Of a stretch of DNA of 43,180 nt, positions 1-10,875 are shown piece after piece. Numbering within the stretch: the stretch's first letter is position 1; each line of letters starts with the position of its first letter. The DNA is taken from the NCBI GenBank assembly GCA_015039315.1, contig WIDE01000169.1:4112-47291 (forward strand), in the 5' to 3' direction. Source of the stretch: Clavulina sp. PMI_390 (Eukaryota > Basidiomycota > Agaricomycetes > Cantharellales > Hydnaceae). A model generated the notes under the pieces. That model did no database searches and was not told where the DNA came from. It saw only the letters and a program-made list of their open reading frames with translations. A program made the position numbers and the translations under genes.

Positions 1-1228
1 TATTACCTCTCTTGGATCCGGCAAGGCTTTCGCCTAGTATGCGAGGATGACTTTGGTTCCACGCGAAATGTCAGGTTTTGATAGTCCTCTGTGCTGCCTT
101 CTCCTAGTGAGGGCAATGTTTCAGCCGCACAGTACCATTGGCCCGGCAATCGGTAAATGCTCACTTTGGGCCGCAATCCAGCTCCTAAGGGCCGCGCGGA
201 TATTATACTGGGGAGCGGGAAGAAGATAGATGGGAAGGGCCAGAAGCGGTTGTGTGATATCGAGATGGACGATAACTTTCGGCGATACTGCGTGCTTGGC
301 TATGGGCACCTCGACCGGAGGCGAGGAAGGAGAGGATTTTTGGATGTCAAGGAGGTCAATGTTACTTTCAAGATTGCCATTTGCTGGCATCGGAAGGATA
401 GGTGTCGTATGACAGAATGAGCCACAGAGTCCTCTATTCTGTTCTGTTTGGTTTCAGCGTGTAACCAGAGCACGATTAACGCCTAGCCGACCGTGAGAAG
501 TGCCCAACTCCTCGTCGTCGGCAACACACGCGTCCTCGGCTGAAGGCACCCTTCCAAAGGCATGTAGATTATCTGATAAGTGCATGTGCATTATGGGTGC
601 GAATTCTTACCGGCCACAGCCATAAGCCATATCAAGAAACATTGGCCGTAACTTCCAACTCCTCAGAACCACAGGGCGGTAAACTGGTATTGCTTACATT
701 AAAAATGTATGCTTCATTGTTACGATGATGATAATATGATTGGACTAGATTACTTCGAGTATGCAATCTAGTCTACACGATTACTATCGACACTTGTCTC
801 AGTTCAACAGATGATGTCATCTGCGGCCCCCTGATCACGGAGTGAGACACAGAGTGCGCGCCCTGAATGTCGGTGCAAGAGTGGAATCCTATTGAGCGTG
901 ATCGCTCAGGTATCATGCAGGGGATGCACGGGGTGTAACCGCGCAAGCTGGCTGTGTACAAGCTCATACTTCAGCCAAGCGCGATGCAGGGGACTACGGA
1001 GCGGAAAATGTACACATTCAAACCATGTCGCTCTATAGTAAGCAGTCTGCGCCCATTGTTTGGGCCGTCCGTTCAGGCATTCCTATGACTCATTTTCTTA
1101 TGCCTTCTTAATTTGCGAGGAATAACAAGAGTTATCGACATACACTCCAGGGTATAATAATTGGCTTCTGATATTACGACAATAATGATTTTACTGCCCC
1201 GCTGCCAGCAGCGCCCACGATGCGAGGG

Positions 1229-2672
1229 TTAGTCTTCCAGGAAATCATCGAACACCTCTATTTGGCTCATTTCGAGCATAGCAGGAGATTCCGATTCGTA
1301 AAACCCAGGAGGTTCATATACCCTATCGTCTTGTCGCTCACCAGATGGCAGCGACCCAACATTCATCAAGGTCCACCGAGGCTGCCATTCTAGCGGATCT
1401 GATGGGTCGGAGAGCTTCATGACGTCCTTGATGTTGAGCAGCAGGCGGGCACAACATATAGCAGAGACGGACGTCGTTACGTCGAGGATGATGATAGCTA
1501 TATCATACTTGTTGGCCTATGGGAGAGATGATGTGTGTGGAGAGAAGAAAATATAACGAGAGAAAGCGATGAGTGGTGAGCAAATCATGATTCCTTTTTC
1601 AGGTGCGCACCCATTTAGCTGTGCCGGTCAATAGGCACAAGATCGAGCCCACTACCGGCAAGAGGATTTCATTGAGATCTCATCATCGAGCAAGGAAAGG
1701 TGAGTTAACATACCTGTGACCGCTGTCCGAGAAGCCCCAGTTTACCCATAGCCAATAGGTAAGAAGGAGTTTATTAATCATCATGTGCGAGAGACAGAGC
1801 CGGGCATACGTACTGATAAACTCAATGAACCCTATAGATAGTAAAGTGTGAGAATACGGTATGAGGAATGCCTGAAAGTGGACGCTTGCTCACCATCTCT
1901 AAATAAAATATAGAGCACGCGGCTACTCTTCCCATGCTGTATGTTTTCCACAAACTTGATGGTGAGGAACACAGCCATGCCTATTTCATATTGACCTCGG
2001 TCACCACCAAGTAATTCCAGAGAATGAATACAGAAAAGGCTCACTAAACTCGAATACCACAATGGGAACAAATCGATGCCATGTTCCCGTCTTAAACACC
2101 ATCATACACCCATCGTAAGGCGCAGGAAGAGGATTTGGTATCGCTATAACCTTCCCTGGAAGCAAGTTTCGCACATTAAGGCCTTGCTGGACTAAGGCAG
2201 AGGCCTGAAAGAGTCATTGAAGCATAGCAGAATCGGAATTAGACGAGAGAGACGGCCATGAGCACCTATGAGAAATGACGAACTATATTGAGCGCCATCA
2301 ACACCACGTATATTTTCCTGTTGCAGTCCCATAAAGCATATGTACGGAGCGCAAGGACAGCTAAAGGGAAGCGATACCAATGAGAAGTCAGAACTATTAA
2401 CCCCACTTGGGAGAAATCCAACATTCACATACTCTGGACGACGGTGGTGCTAAGGGCGCTGAACATGATGTAGACGAATACAACGGGTTTACATCTGGAG
2501 AATCGCAGTCAGCATATAGGGGCTGGTCCGTGACCCAGCGGCCTGGAAGCTCACGCTCCACCCGTCACACCAATCGGGGCCAGCCACGCTGGTCATATAA
2601 ACTTGATGAGTACTACCAGAATAGTGACGAGATATTGAGACACACATATCCCATGCAAACTATTGGCCGTGT
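1229..2672 (-). CDS. Multi-pass membrane protein, DUF6533-like, 5' end unresolved
   Basis: A multi-exon integral membrane protein of a type common in Agaricomycetes. Reading the minus strand, hydrophobic exons join in phase: a segment ending ILVVLIK (near 2605), then CKPVVFVYIMFSALSTTVVQ (about 2491-2430), then LALRTYALWDCNRKIYVV (about 2358-2283), then a loop with PNPLPAPYDGC (about 2195-2045), then VFLTIKFVENIQ ... LFRDG (about 1982-1894), then a final exon ending at 1229 with LLLNIKDVMKLSDP and an acidic cytoplasmic tail. The RTYALW motif between membrane segments and the RDG motif before the last segments are the family signatures. I could not place the start codon or the first membrane segment, so the gene may extend toward 2.9 kb or be 5' truncated. 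No reaction is known for this family. Confidence 0.6.
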
Positions 2673-3477
2673 CGTGGCGTCAGCTGATGAAATTCAAGGG
2701 GGAAGCTACTGCACGAACATGATTCCAATGACCCCAAGTACCCTGAAGCAACAAAAATCAGATATCGGCCCAGAATCCTCGGGAGTTGAAATTAGTTCCC
2801 ACCGATTGGCAAAATACAGCATTGACCCGGTAGTCTAGGGGTAAACAGAGATGAGGCAAGGGGCCTGAAATCCCTATGCAGACAACCTTACGAGTGGTTT
2901 GCCCCAAAAATGTTCGATCTACAGCAGAATGATCAGGCTTGGTGTTCATCGGGGACACTCATCAATGCCTCTCAAACCTCAGAGTCGATTGTGATAACCC
3001 AATCCCATAGGAACCAAACCGATGTGGACACTGGAAGGATTCAGGCGGGTCTACGTGCCAGAAGCAATCCAGCAGCAACTCACAAAAGGCGAGCTATAAC
3101 CGCGGGAGCATAAGAACACGGAAACATAGACATTTTCAACAAAAAAAATATCATCGTTGGGGGACTCACGTGGGAGGTGTCTGTTATCTGCCCATCAAGA
3201 ACGGCCTTGATGATGCCTGGCGCGTCTCCACTACTCATTCAGCGAGACGAAAAGCAGTGATTTGTTGTACGTAGATATTTCAGCCAAGATGAGGCGACCG
3301 ATAGATAGAGGTTGCTGGCGGGAAGAGGTTCAAGGTGATAAGGGCGGTTAGAGGCGCCGCGAAGGAGTGATGTGGATTGATTTGGGATGTGAAACGTTCA
3401 TTCAGGTGGTAATTCTTCTCCACTGATGATAACATTCACGAGCAGGTAACGTCGCAGGGTCAACCAGATTTGACAGT

Positions 3478-3828
3478 TCAGATGAACATAGTTCTTGTCA
3501 AATTTAGAAAATTTACACACGCACAGGGACACAGGAGCCAGTCATACATCGATCTCGGGTTTTTCAGAACAGTTTCCACCTCTCTAACTATTTCAAGTTC
3601 TCGATAAATAACCTCGACTTCATCCCTCTTAATAGCCTTTTCGGCATGGACAGATATTTTCTCGCCGATCATCTGACGAATACTAGTTCTCGAGTGCGGT
3701 GCCTCCCAGCCTCGAATCAACAGGCGGCTGAGCCGGGGCATATCATATGTAATGCATTGCCGGGGATGATCGGGGCCCCACACGCATACGACCCCCGCAA
3801 AATCTTGCCGAGTTTCGGCCCAGTCCAA
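3478..3828 (-). pseudogene. Possible coding remnant or lone exon, unknown
   Basis: An open frame of 116 codons without an ATG at its start; the first in-frame ATG comes after about 29 codons. The part with a KRDEVEVIYRELEIVREVE segment has the charged and hydrophobic alternation of a helical protein, unlike the neighbouring noncoding sequence. I do not recognise the family, and I see no upstream or downstream exon that completes it. It could be a degraded gene, one exon of an unrecognised gene, or chance. Confidence 0.2.
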
Positions 3829-4159
3829 CCCAATATTTCATCTTTAGTGCAACATTGATATTTCGGGCATGCTTCCCCGCCTGCTCGCCGCATCATGTTG
3901 AAGAATCTAGCACATCGTGGTGGCAGCTGAATTCTCTGCAAGAATTGGAGAATTGCATTTAAAGCTAGACTGCGGCACAGTCTGACTACTTGGGGTGAAA
4001 TGATTCGCATTGTGCCTCACATCCGCATTTGTCTGATGCTATGCTATGGTGTGTATGAGGCTCGTCTTACTCGATTGATCGTATCCATACATTGCGCTTT
4101 TGCCACCAATTCTTACTAAGTTGTCTATTCGCTTTCATAGCGAGTACCTGATGCCGCGT

Positions 4160-4180
4160 GGGGGCATGCCGCATGCCCCC
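4160..4180. repeat. Perfect 9-bp hairpin, 3-nt loop
   Basis: The arm GGGGGCATG (4160-4168) is followed by CCG and then its exact reverse complement CATGCCCCC (4172-4180). It lies in a gene-poor region, so no target gene is obvious. Confidence 0.6.
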
Positions 4181-4920
4181 GGATAGGGCTCGTAGTTTTA
4201 ATCAATTCTTATATAAGTGCTGGCAGTTAATTCGACGGCGCTTTGTTTATCCCTTCACAGCAATTAGGCTTCCCTGTATCGTTGATCCAGCTTTGCTGGT
4301 CCAGCTTTCATCTCATCGTGCTTTGGATGACAATAATCCCAAAATCGCCAACAACGGCTTGACCAAGCTGGCTGCCGCACAATCGCCCATACTGCGGGCC
4401 GGAGAAATGAGTTCAATTATAGACATCATTTGATATCACGAGAAACTATAGCGTATTGATTCAATGACTCTCCAAGCCTAAGTAATAACTGAGGAGCTCG
4501 ATGACGACACTTGATTTCCTTCTTTGTTCCTAGTTCTCTCCCATAACAGAAACCATTCGCTCTAGGAGTCGCAAGGACTATCGGTACTGTGAAATAGGAG
4601 AACGCTTGAGCTTGATAGATACATTACGGGGAATCATATGAGACCGATAGCAATCAGACGTATGCGATCTGTTTCACACGAGTAAAATTCTAATATACAA
4701 TTATTCATATGAAAGTCCGTCTCAGGAACCCTTGAATTGTTTGATGTGTGGAACAAATACTAGGAGCTAGTACCGGTCCAATCGTGCAGAAGACAGGGAT
4801 TGCTACGCGATACATGGTACAAAACGTCATTAGTATCAGCTCGTAGGGTCACTAACCCTACAAGCTCACCAGAGAGCGTTCGTCAATCGGATAATGTGGT
4901 GGGAACTAGATGTCTAGTAT

Positions 4921-5283
4921 CTAGATGACAATCGCGGCGAGCCATCCGACAACAGCAGAGATGGTGCTGGCGCCGATGTATCCAATCACAGGGAGAGCTC
5001 CCCCGGCGCCCACACTCTGGGCGCCAGCAAAGAGAGAGCCTGCAATGACGTTTCCGATGCCAGCTTGCATTCCAGCCGCAACGGAACCTGCAGTCGCGCA
5101 GGTAAGAGAGGTCAGTGAGATGATAGAGTATTCCAAACCCGGGCAGGGCGGGAAATCGGATAGTATCTTACCAGCAAAAACCCCTCCAGCGCCGAATCCG
5201 ATGGCTCCAACGACCACAGGCGCGACGATCGGCGCGAGAGCAATTCCGATGGCAATAGAAGCGATGACGGTCAACACTAACAT
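4921..5283 (-). CDS. IFI6/IFI27-type small membrane protein
   Basis: Two exons, 5283-5172 and 5087-4921, joined across an 84-nt GTAAGA...CTGCAG intron, give 92 aa. The protein is almost entirely glycine- and alanine-rich hydrophobic sequence, with LAPIVAPVVVGAIGFGA then GSVAAGMQAGIGNVIAG and GGALPVIGYIGAS. This is the pattern of the interferon-induced 6-16 family (IFI6/IFI27, Pfam Ifi-6-16), small membrane proteins that in animals act at mitochondria or ER and affect apoptosis; the fungal role is unknown. The intron falls between VFAG and SVAAG, the same place as in the larger neighbour. The intron is a multiple of three without a stop, so an unspliced message would give 120 aa. The ATG at 5283 opens directly into the first membrane segment. 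Confidence 0.75.
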   Translation of the reverse strand: MLVLTVIASIAIGIALAPIVAPVVVGAIGFGAGGVFAGKILSDFPPCPGLEYSIISLTSLTCATAGSVAAGMQAGIGNVIAGSLFAGAQSVGAGGALPVIGYIGASTISAVVGWLAAIVI

Positions 5284-5428
5284 GATGGAGGGTCAGCGCC
5301 ACTTGAAAACAGCTCTTTCAACGCGGCTTACACATGATGGCGGTTCTACGTGTAAATATAGAGGATGTTTGAGGAGACTGGAGTCGATGAAGGGTGTCGA
5401 GTGAGTGCTTATATTTGTTGGGATTGCT

Positions 5429-5493
5429 CGATAGGCGCGCGGCTCTGAATCTATCGACGCATCCTAATGGCGCTCATAGCGACGCGCCTATCG
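5429..5493. repeat. 11-bp inverted repeat upstream of the small IFI6-type gene
   Basis: CGATAGGCGCG (5429-5439) and its exact reverse complement CGCGCCTATCG (5483-5493) are separated by 43 nt. They sit about 145-210 bp upstream of the ATG at 5283, in what should be the promoter of the small IFI6-type gene. A paired binding site for a dimeric regulator is possible but not shown. Confidence 0.5.
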
Positions 5494-5856
5494 TGCTTGG
5501 ATTAATGGACACTCAATGCTGAAGGCTAGATTCGAGGAATGCACAGCCTAGAAGCAGTGGTCAGGTACCATGAGTCATGAACCACATTCCACGAAGCAGT
5601 GTTGGCATAGGCAATGAACATCGCATTGCGAAGGGTGTTCTTCGGAAGTGGGGAGCGAAGATACAGAGGCGCTGCTAGGCTTACAAAAGTCTTTAATTGT
5701 ACAGTCTGTCGCTGAGATGATGGTATTATACAGTGAAGTCGAAGTCTGGGAGCCAACTCAGTGAGCCAGACATCAAGAAATGAAAGCTACAAGATCAGGA
5801 ATGCAGGTATGAGTTTTCGGTTACGAGGCCCCGAAAACATATTGGGTGTTCAGATT

Positions 5857-7817
5857 TCAGTCAAGAGGTTCTTGAGCGAGCGAGGGTGGCGGGCCAATCA
5901 CCACTTGTTGCTCGACGGCAGGAGATAAGCATTCGGTGTGAGCCGTCGTGGTATCTAGGTAAGAGGTATCGGCGGTGGTGGTGGTGGTGGTGGTGGTGGG
6001 ACGCGTGACTGGGTTGCTTTCTCCGTCACCTGCTGTCAGGTCGGATCGCCCACCGCTCTCCATTGAGACCGGCTCCGAGCTCACAACGAAGCTACCCAAG
6101 AACGGACTTCCAGCATCAAACATCATACCAGCCCCATCCTGCTGATTGCTGGACGACGAAGGCGACATCGATTCGGGAAGTGGTGCAAGGAAGGTCCCGA
6201 CCATCGCCAGACCCCACGAAAATCGCGAACGCGCAGTTGATAGTGCGCGCTGGGCAGTGGCAGTCGTAGAGGCAGATGTAGCAGGAATGGAGGCAATGAT
6301 GGACTGAGCAGTAGAGAAGCCTGTATTCACGACACTAGAGAAATCCTGCAGGACGTCAGCAGGGATGATTGTGCTACTGGTTGGAGATGAGGCAGGAGCT
6401 GCTTGGTCAAGCAAGGGCGTTTCAGCTTCCGTTGCGGCCTCAGAGAGTGGAGTGGCCGCTCTCGCAGAAGACATAGGGTCAAGTGGGGCTGTCATCGAAG
6501 CGGCGGAACTGGCCGCTCCCGCTGCCGCACTGGCGATCAAGACGCCCAAGTTCGAGACTCCACTAGCGATCGCGGCTCCCAAGTCAATAGTCCCAGTTGG
6601 AGGATTGCTAGCATTCGTCGAGGAAGCACTTGGCGAGTAAGGAGGTAAGGGAGGCATTTCAGGATCATTCGACTCATTGACAGCATCTTTGAGAGCTGCC
6701 TTGGAGTCTGAGACACCTTCCTGTTCTCTATCCTCGGAATGTGGGGAGGCAGGTGTGGCAGTTGAATTTCCTTCGTGGCTCTCCCCAGTAGTTGGTGTAG
6801 CGAAGTAAGCTCCAACACTTGAGACACCACCTGCAATCACGGAACCGACGACTGGAAGGGATCCGCCCGCCACAACCGCCTGGGCCCCAGCAATGAGCGT
6901 CGAAGCTCCAGCGACGTGAGTCAAGCCGGCGGCGAGTGAGCCTGACATTGGGAATAAATACGAGACGTTGAGCACGAGTTTCTGTGGGCCACAACCGGAG
7001 ATGCTGTAGAACAACGTACCAGCAACCACCCCATGGGCCGTAAATCCAGCCATAGCGAGCATAGCAGGAGCGGCGACAGGAGCAAGAGCTACACCAATAA
7101 TACCGGCCCCAACAGCAGTAATAACTTTGGTAGTATCAATGCCTTCTGAGGCTGCAGTAGGGAGAGTCATCAGCGCAGGATATCGTATAGTCGGTTTTGA
7201 AACACACCAGAGGTACTTGGACTATTGGCTGCGCCTTCATCTGCTGGAGGAGTCGCTTCCGAAGTGGGCTCTGCGGTCTCGGCCACAGTTTCTGCCATCA
7301 ACGTCTCAGTCTCCTGCGCAGTGGCCTCTGCGGGTTCATTGACCTCAGAATCCTCGTCGACAAGTGTTGCCTGAGCGATGTCAGGTTGAGAAGTTTCTGC
7401 TGAACGCGGCGTGTCAGCAGTGGCCAGAGAGGAAGGCTGTTGTTCCTTGGAAGCTGCAAGGGTAGGAGCAGTAGTGATGCTGGTGTGATCAAGAGACACT
7501 TCTCCTGTCTTGTCAACGCAGGTGGCGCCAGGTGTTACGGGCAGCTCCTGGGGGATAGAGCTGCTTCCCGCGAGCTCGTTTGAGACAACAAGGGGATCGA
7601 GACTGGAAGTCGAGGCACTTTCTTCACTCCCGCGATGCGAGTCCACTGTGGTAAAAGGGGTCGAGGAAACAGAGATGTCATCGGCCGCGGTGACTTGGTC
7701 ATCCACCACAGTAGCTACCCCACCTCCACCAGGGAACGCCTCCTTAGAGCCACTAGCAACTTCTTCCGGCCCGATCAAGTCTTCGGCGCTCACATGGACG
7801 AGCTCCCTGTACCCCAT
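5857..7817 (-). CDS. Large IFI6/IFI27-type protein with disordered arms
   Basis: Three exons, 7817-7208, 7151-7020 and 6941-5857, give about 608 aa. The N-terminal ~200 residues are acidic, Ser/Thr/Glu-rich and likely disordered. A glycine/alanine-rich IFI6-type domain follows (VGAGIIGVALAPVAAPAML ... GSLAAGLTHVAGAS ... GGSLPVVGSVIAGG). The last ~300 residues are Ala/Ser/Thr/Pro-rich, with a poly-Thr run near the end. Two open frames abut here as TGATG at 7172-7168; a 56-nt intron (7207-7152, GTGTGT...CTGCAG with a CTGAT branch-like site) removes that junction and restores phase, so I read them as one gene. The second intron (7019-6942, 78 nt) splits the IFI domain where the small gene is split. 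An upstream 5' exon cannot be excluded. Alternative: a shorter protein starting at 7170. Confidence 0.68.
5974..6000. repeat. GGT/ACC trinucleotide microsatellite
   Basis: About eight GGT units on the plus strand, coding for a threonine run in the minus-strand large IFI6-type protein. Such runs are prone to length change between isolates without loss of frame. Confidence 0.85.
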
Positions 7818-8445
7818 GCCTGGGCTAGTTATCACAGCTCAACGAGGGTGGGCGGTGGTGGGGACGCAGAGACAAGTGATACGATTTTGTGTGACAACGT
7901 GCGCGGACTGCGATTCGAGCAACACGTAAACTGGTCCCAGGATTGACATTCAGTTTTGGGCCTAAGAACACATGAGAAGACTAAACTACTGGACGACTGT
8001 GATCGTCCGGAGCGTTCCTAATTAGGCATTTGCTGAACCTGATCAGCCCAAGGCAGTGCTGCGTAGAGGAATGCTATCATACCATTGGCGGAAGCATTAC
8101 AGTGGAAAAGCCTCAGAGGGCATTCATTCCAACATTATCGTTTGTGAGATAAGTGGCAGAAGAAGATCGAGGGATTCATGAACAGGTAGAAATGGCTGAA
8201 AAATAGATTCCGAAATCCATTCTTAAGAAGAGTCGAAGGAGCGTTTGCGTTAGAGATATTTTCGGTTCAGAAAGCCACAAAGCTCCACGCTCAAGACTGG
8301 TAGAACGCGTGCCATGTTGACATCGGGGCATTCTCACGCTGACTTGGATGAGGTTGGATTCGCCCAACACCACATCCACGCCATCGCCGAAGAAATAAAT
8401 CACTAATCGTTGCGCCCTTCGCTCTACGGATCGCTTCGTAAAGCC

Positions 8446-8838
8446 ATGTCTGAAACCTCGGAAGCCGAGGTCGCTGCAATCACAAATACGACGGCTCCTG
8501 AACCTAGTGGTCCCTTCAAAATATCCCGAGACGACATCAGCGGGCCCCAGAAGCTAGCGACTAGCCTGAAGGATGTAGATTACTCCCAATTCGGCACCAA
8601 GCCCGATCCTGGTAAGGTGGTCAACAAAATGACATCAAGCGCGCTCTAGATACTCAATAGCTGATCCACATCGTTTTGTGATCTTACTGATCCAGGCAAC
8701 GTGCTATCTCATCAGAGAGAGCTGAAAACCAGGACCAGGACTATCATGAAGACCACGGTAAAAATCGAGATGGTCCCGATACCGACGACTGTTGGGGAAA
8801 TGGGAGTGCAAGCAGACGAGGAAACTGCGCCAGCATGA
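8446..8838 (+). CDS. Small unrecognised protein
   Basis: From the ATG at 8446, exon 8446-8611 encodes a polar protein that starts MSETSEAEVAAIT and contains KISRDDISGPQKLATSLKD. A good donor (GTAAGG at 8612) and an acceptor (TTACTGATCCAG ending at 8695) suggest splicing to 8696-8838, giving about 102 aa. Another acceptor (ATCAG ending at 8715) would put the second exon into a frame rich in Asp, Asn and Glu that stays open to 9038. Without splicing the frame stops at 8649 (67 codons). I do not recognise the family. The coding look of exon 1 and the splice signals support a real gene; the 3' structure is uncertain. Confidence 0.42.
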
Positions 8839-9388
8839 AAGAGATCACCCTTGTAATGCATAATCTGGCACAGGACCGTGAATATAAACATCTTCCTGAA
8901 CGAAGGTCATTGTTGCTTCTATCTCTCTCACGCACTTTGTCCCTACCCAATTCATTCATGCTATCGGACTATCTACCACCGACTTCATCATACTCCCAAT
9001 CTATTATTCTATCACCTGCTTCACTTACGTTGAAGTAACTCGCTCTACGATCGCATGTCCCATAGACAAGCTGGAGACTCGCTTCCCGGGCCGACACTTT
9101 TGGCATTGGTATAAATCTCCACAGTGATAAGGCTGGGTCTGATTGGCTCTGCAATTGGCGCCCGGGGTCGAGGCAGATTTATCGGAGACGGCCCCGTGGA
9201 GCTTGTACGCAAAGGGACGGGCCCACCAAGACCGACGCTGGATTTAGTGGGAACCGTCACGTGTGATCGCGCGATGACGCAGATCGCTTGTGTCTTCGGT
9301 TGAACCTTGATTCCTCGGACTTTACTTTCTTCCACCATCTCCCGGTCTTAGCTGACTTTCTCCAAAAACAGCACTACTCATCTTCATC

Positions 9389-10234
9389 ATGAAAGCCTGG
9401 TGGTACGATCATCGTTGTGGCAACTCATCGCTGTCACTGACGATTTGACTCCTTGCGAACACACTTTCCCGATGCCAGGTTCAACGAAGATTCCTACGCC
9501 AAGAACCCCGATCAGCGCCTACCCCACACCTACGAACCAAACCGACCTGTTTCTGTGGATGAGCTCAAAAAGCTTGGTCTCCACTACTGGCAGATCCCCA
9601 CCGAGAACTGGGAACCACAGATCGACGCCGTCGCAGCAGAGCGCGAATATAAGAACCGCGACAGGCTGAATGTCACCAAGGAAGGCCTCGGTGATCAGTA
9701 TGAGAGCAAGCTGAAGATGTTCTTCAATGAGTAAGTTGTCCGCGTGTATTTCGCGAATTTTGCCATGTCGGGCCGACATGTTAGTCAGATGCGATACTAA
9801 CGGCACAACTCTTCTACTATAGGCACCTGCATGAAGACGAGGAAATCCGATACATCTTCGAGGGCTCTGGATACTTTGATGTTCGGGGTGCGTCTGCCTT
9901 TGCCTTGACTCTGTGGTCCGGTTCACCCATCGCTGAAGGCAAATCCCTGCAGAGATCAAATCTGACCAATGGATTCGCATCATGATCGAGCCAAGCGACC
10001 TCCTCGTCCTTCCCGCCGGCATCTACCATCGCTTCACCCTTGACGAAAACAACTCGATCAAGGTGCTCAGGTTATTCAAGGTAAGTCCCTTGCCCATAAA
10101 ACAAGGCTCGTTCTTTAACGCAATTCATCTTTGCAAAGGATGAGCCCAAGTGGACACCACACAACCGATCTGATGATACCGAATCCAACCCCTACCGCCT
10201 CAACTACGTCCGCGAGGTTTCTTCGAATGCATGA
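9389..10234 (+). CDS. ADI1: Acireductone dioxygenase, tandem copy 1
   Basis: Acireductone dioxygenase of the methionine salvage pathway oxidises acireductone to the keto acid precursor of methionine and formate, using a cupin-bound metal. Exons 9389-9432, 9479-9730, 9823-9887, 9953-10080 and 10139-10234 give 194 aa, close to the usual ~180. The metal site is present: HLHEDEE (about residues 100-106, His, His, Glu) and the fourth ligand in IYHRF (about 146). DEIRY-like and GSGYFDVR motifs match the family. Four of five exon borders are clear; the third intron in the message, 9888-9952, ends CTGCAG, and 9731-9822 holds a TACTAAC branch site. The first donor (GTCACT at 9433, 46-nt intron) is weak, so the length of exon 1 is uncertain. 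First of three tandem paralogues. Confidence 0.88.
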
Positions 10235-10770
10235 GCAGCGGGGCAAACTTGCAATTGTCATCGTCAATGATTACATGTACACCACATTATCACACTATGT
10301 AAGACCACGAATTGAAGGACATCTAGCCCTACGCCCTTTGAAACCCTTGCTTTAGCTTGGTAAGAACGTTCTCAGGTCCGTAATTCAGGCTCGATGTCTC
10401 TCCGCTTGGTATCAGCTTCATCGACCGAAATTTGCGACCAAATAAGCTCTTACGGAACAATGCATACACTCAGCAAAGATGGCCGTGAATATTTTGCCTC
10501 CTGTCATGGCGCTCATGATCAAAAACGTGTGCAGGAACCTATCTTGCATTGACGCTCTGAGTTCGTTCTAGGTGGAGGTGAGATTTCTTGTGCCAAGTTC
10601 GATCACAACCCAAATATGGAATCCCCCACCACCAGCATGGCCGCGCGCTGCGGCAGTGGTGTAAAAATGGAGCAGATCGTTTTGGGGTTGCCATCTTGTT
10701 CCCCTTTGTCTGAATGAGATTCGTTCCCAAGCTCCCTACTTAGCTTCTCGGGCAGTCGGGAATGACGACA

Positions 10771-10800
10771 CCGATCCCTCGGCTGCTAGTATTTAGCCCT
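10771..10800 (+). promoter_or_regulatory. Promoter block shared with ARD copy 3
   Basis: About 75-105 bp upstream of the copy 2 ATG the sequence CCGATCCCTC ... TAGTATTTAGC is followed by a pyrimidine-rich tract. A closely similar block occurs at 12508-12540 upstream of copy 3 (CCGATGCCCTCC ... CAGTATTTAGC). The AT-rich core may act as the TATA-like element, with the pyrimidine tract leading to the transcription start. Confidence 0.5.
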
Positions 10801-10875
10801 TCTCTCCCCCCCTCTCACGCCATACCACTTTCTCTTTCTAAGCTACGACTTCTGCAAACCTGGTCCAAAATCACA

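Larger units (their letters stand above)
2673..4920. other. Gene-poor stretch
   Basis: No recognisable gene. It may hold the missing 5' exons of the membrane protein on the minus strand. A minus-strand open stretch (3478-3828) looks faintly coding and is listed separately. A perfect short hairpin lies at 4160-4180. The remaining open frames are short, lack family motifs and look like chance. Confidence 0.4.

Noticed and set aside
121..420. Overlapping open frames on both strands at the left end
   Set aside because: No family motif, no clear splice sites and equal plausibility on both strands; probably noncoding or a flank of an outside gene.
2407..2838. 143-codon plus-strand open frame
   Set aside because: It is antisense to the membrane-protein exons (its reverse strand carries the VFVYIMFSALS and ILVVLIK segments), so it is a shadow.
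7168..7172. TGATG stop-start overlap suggesting translational coupling
   Set aside because: A 56-nt intron with good signals spans it and restores phase; coupling is rare in fungal nuclear genes.
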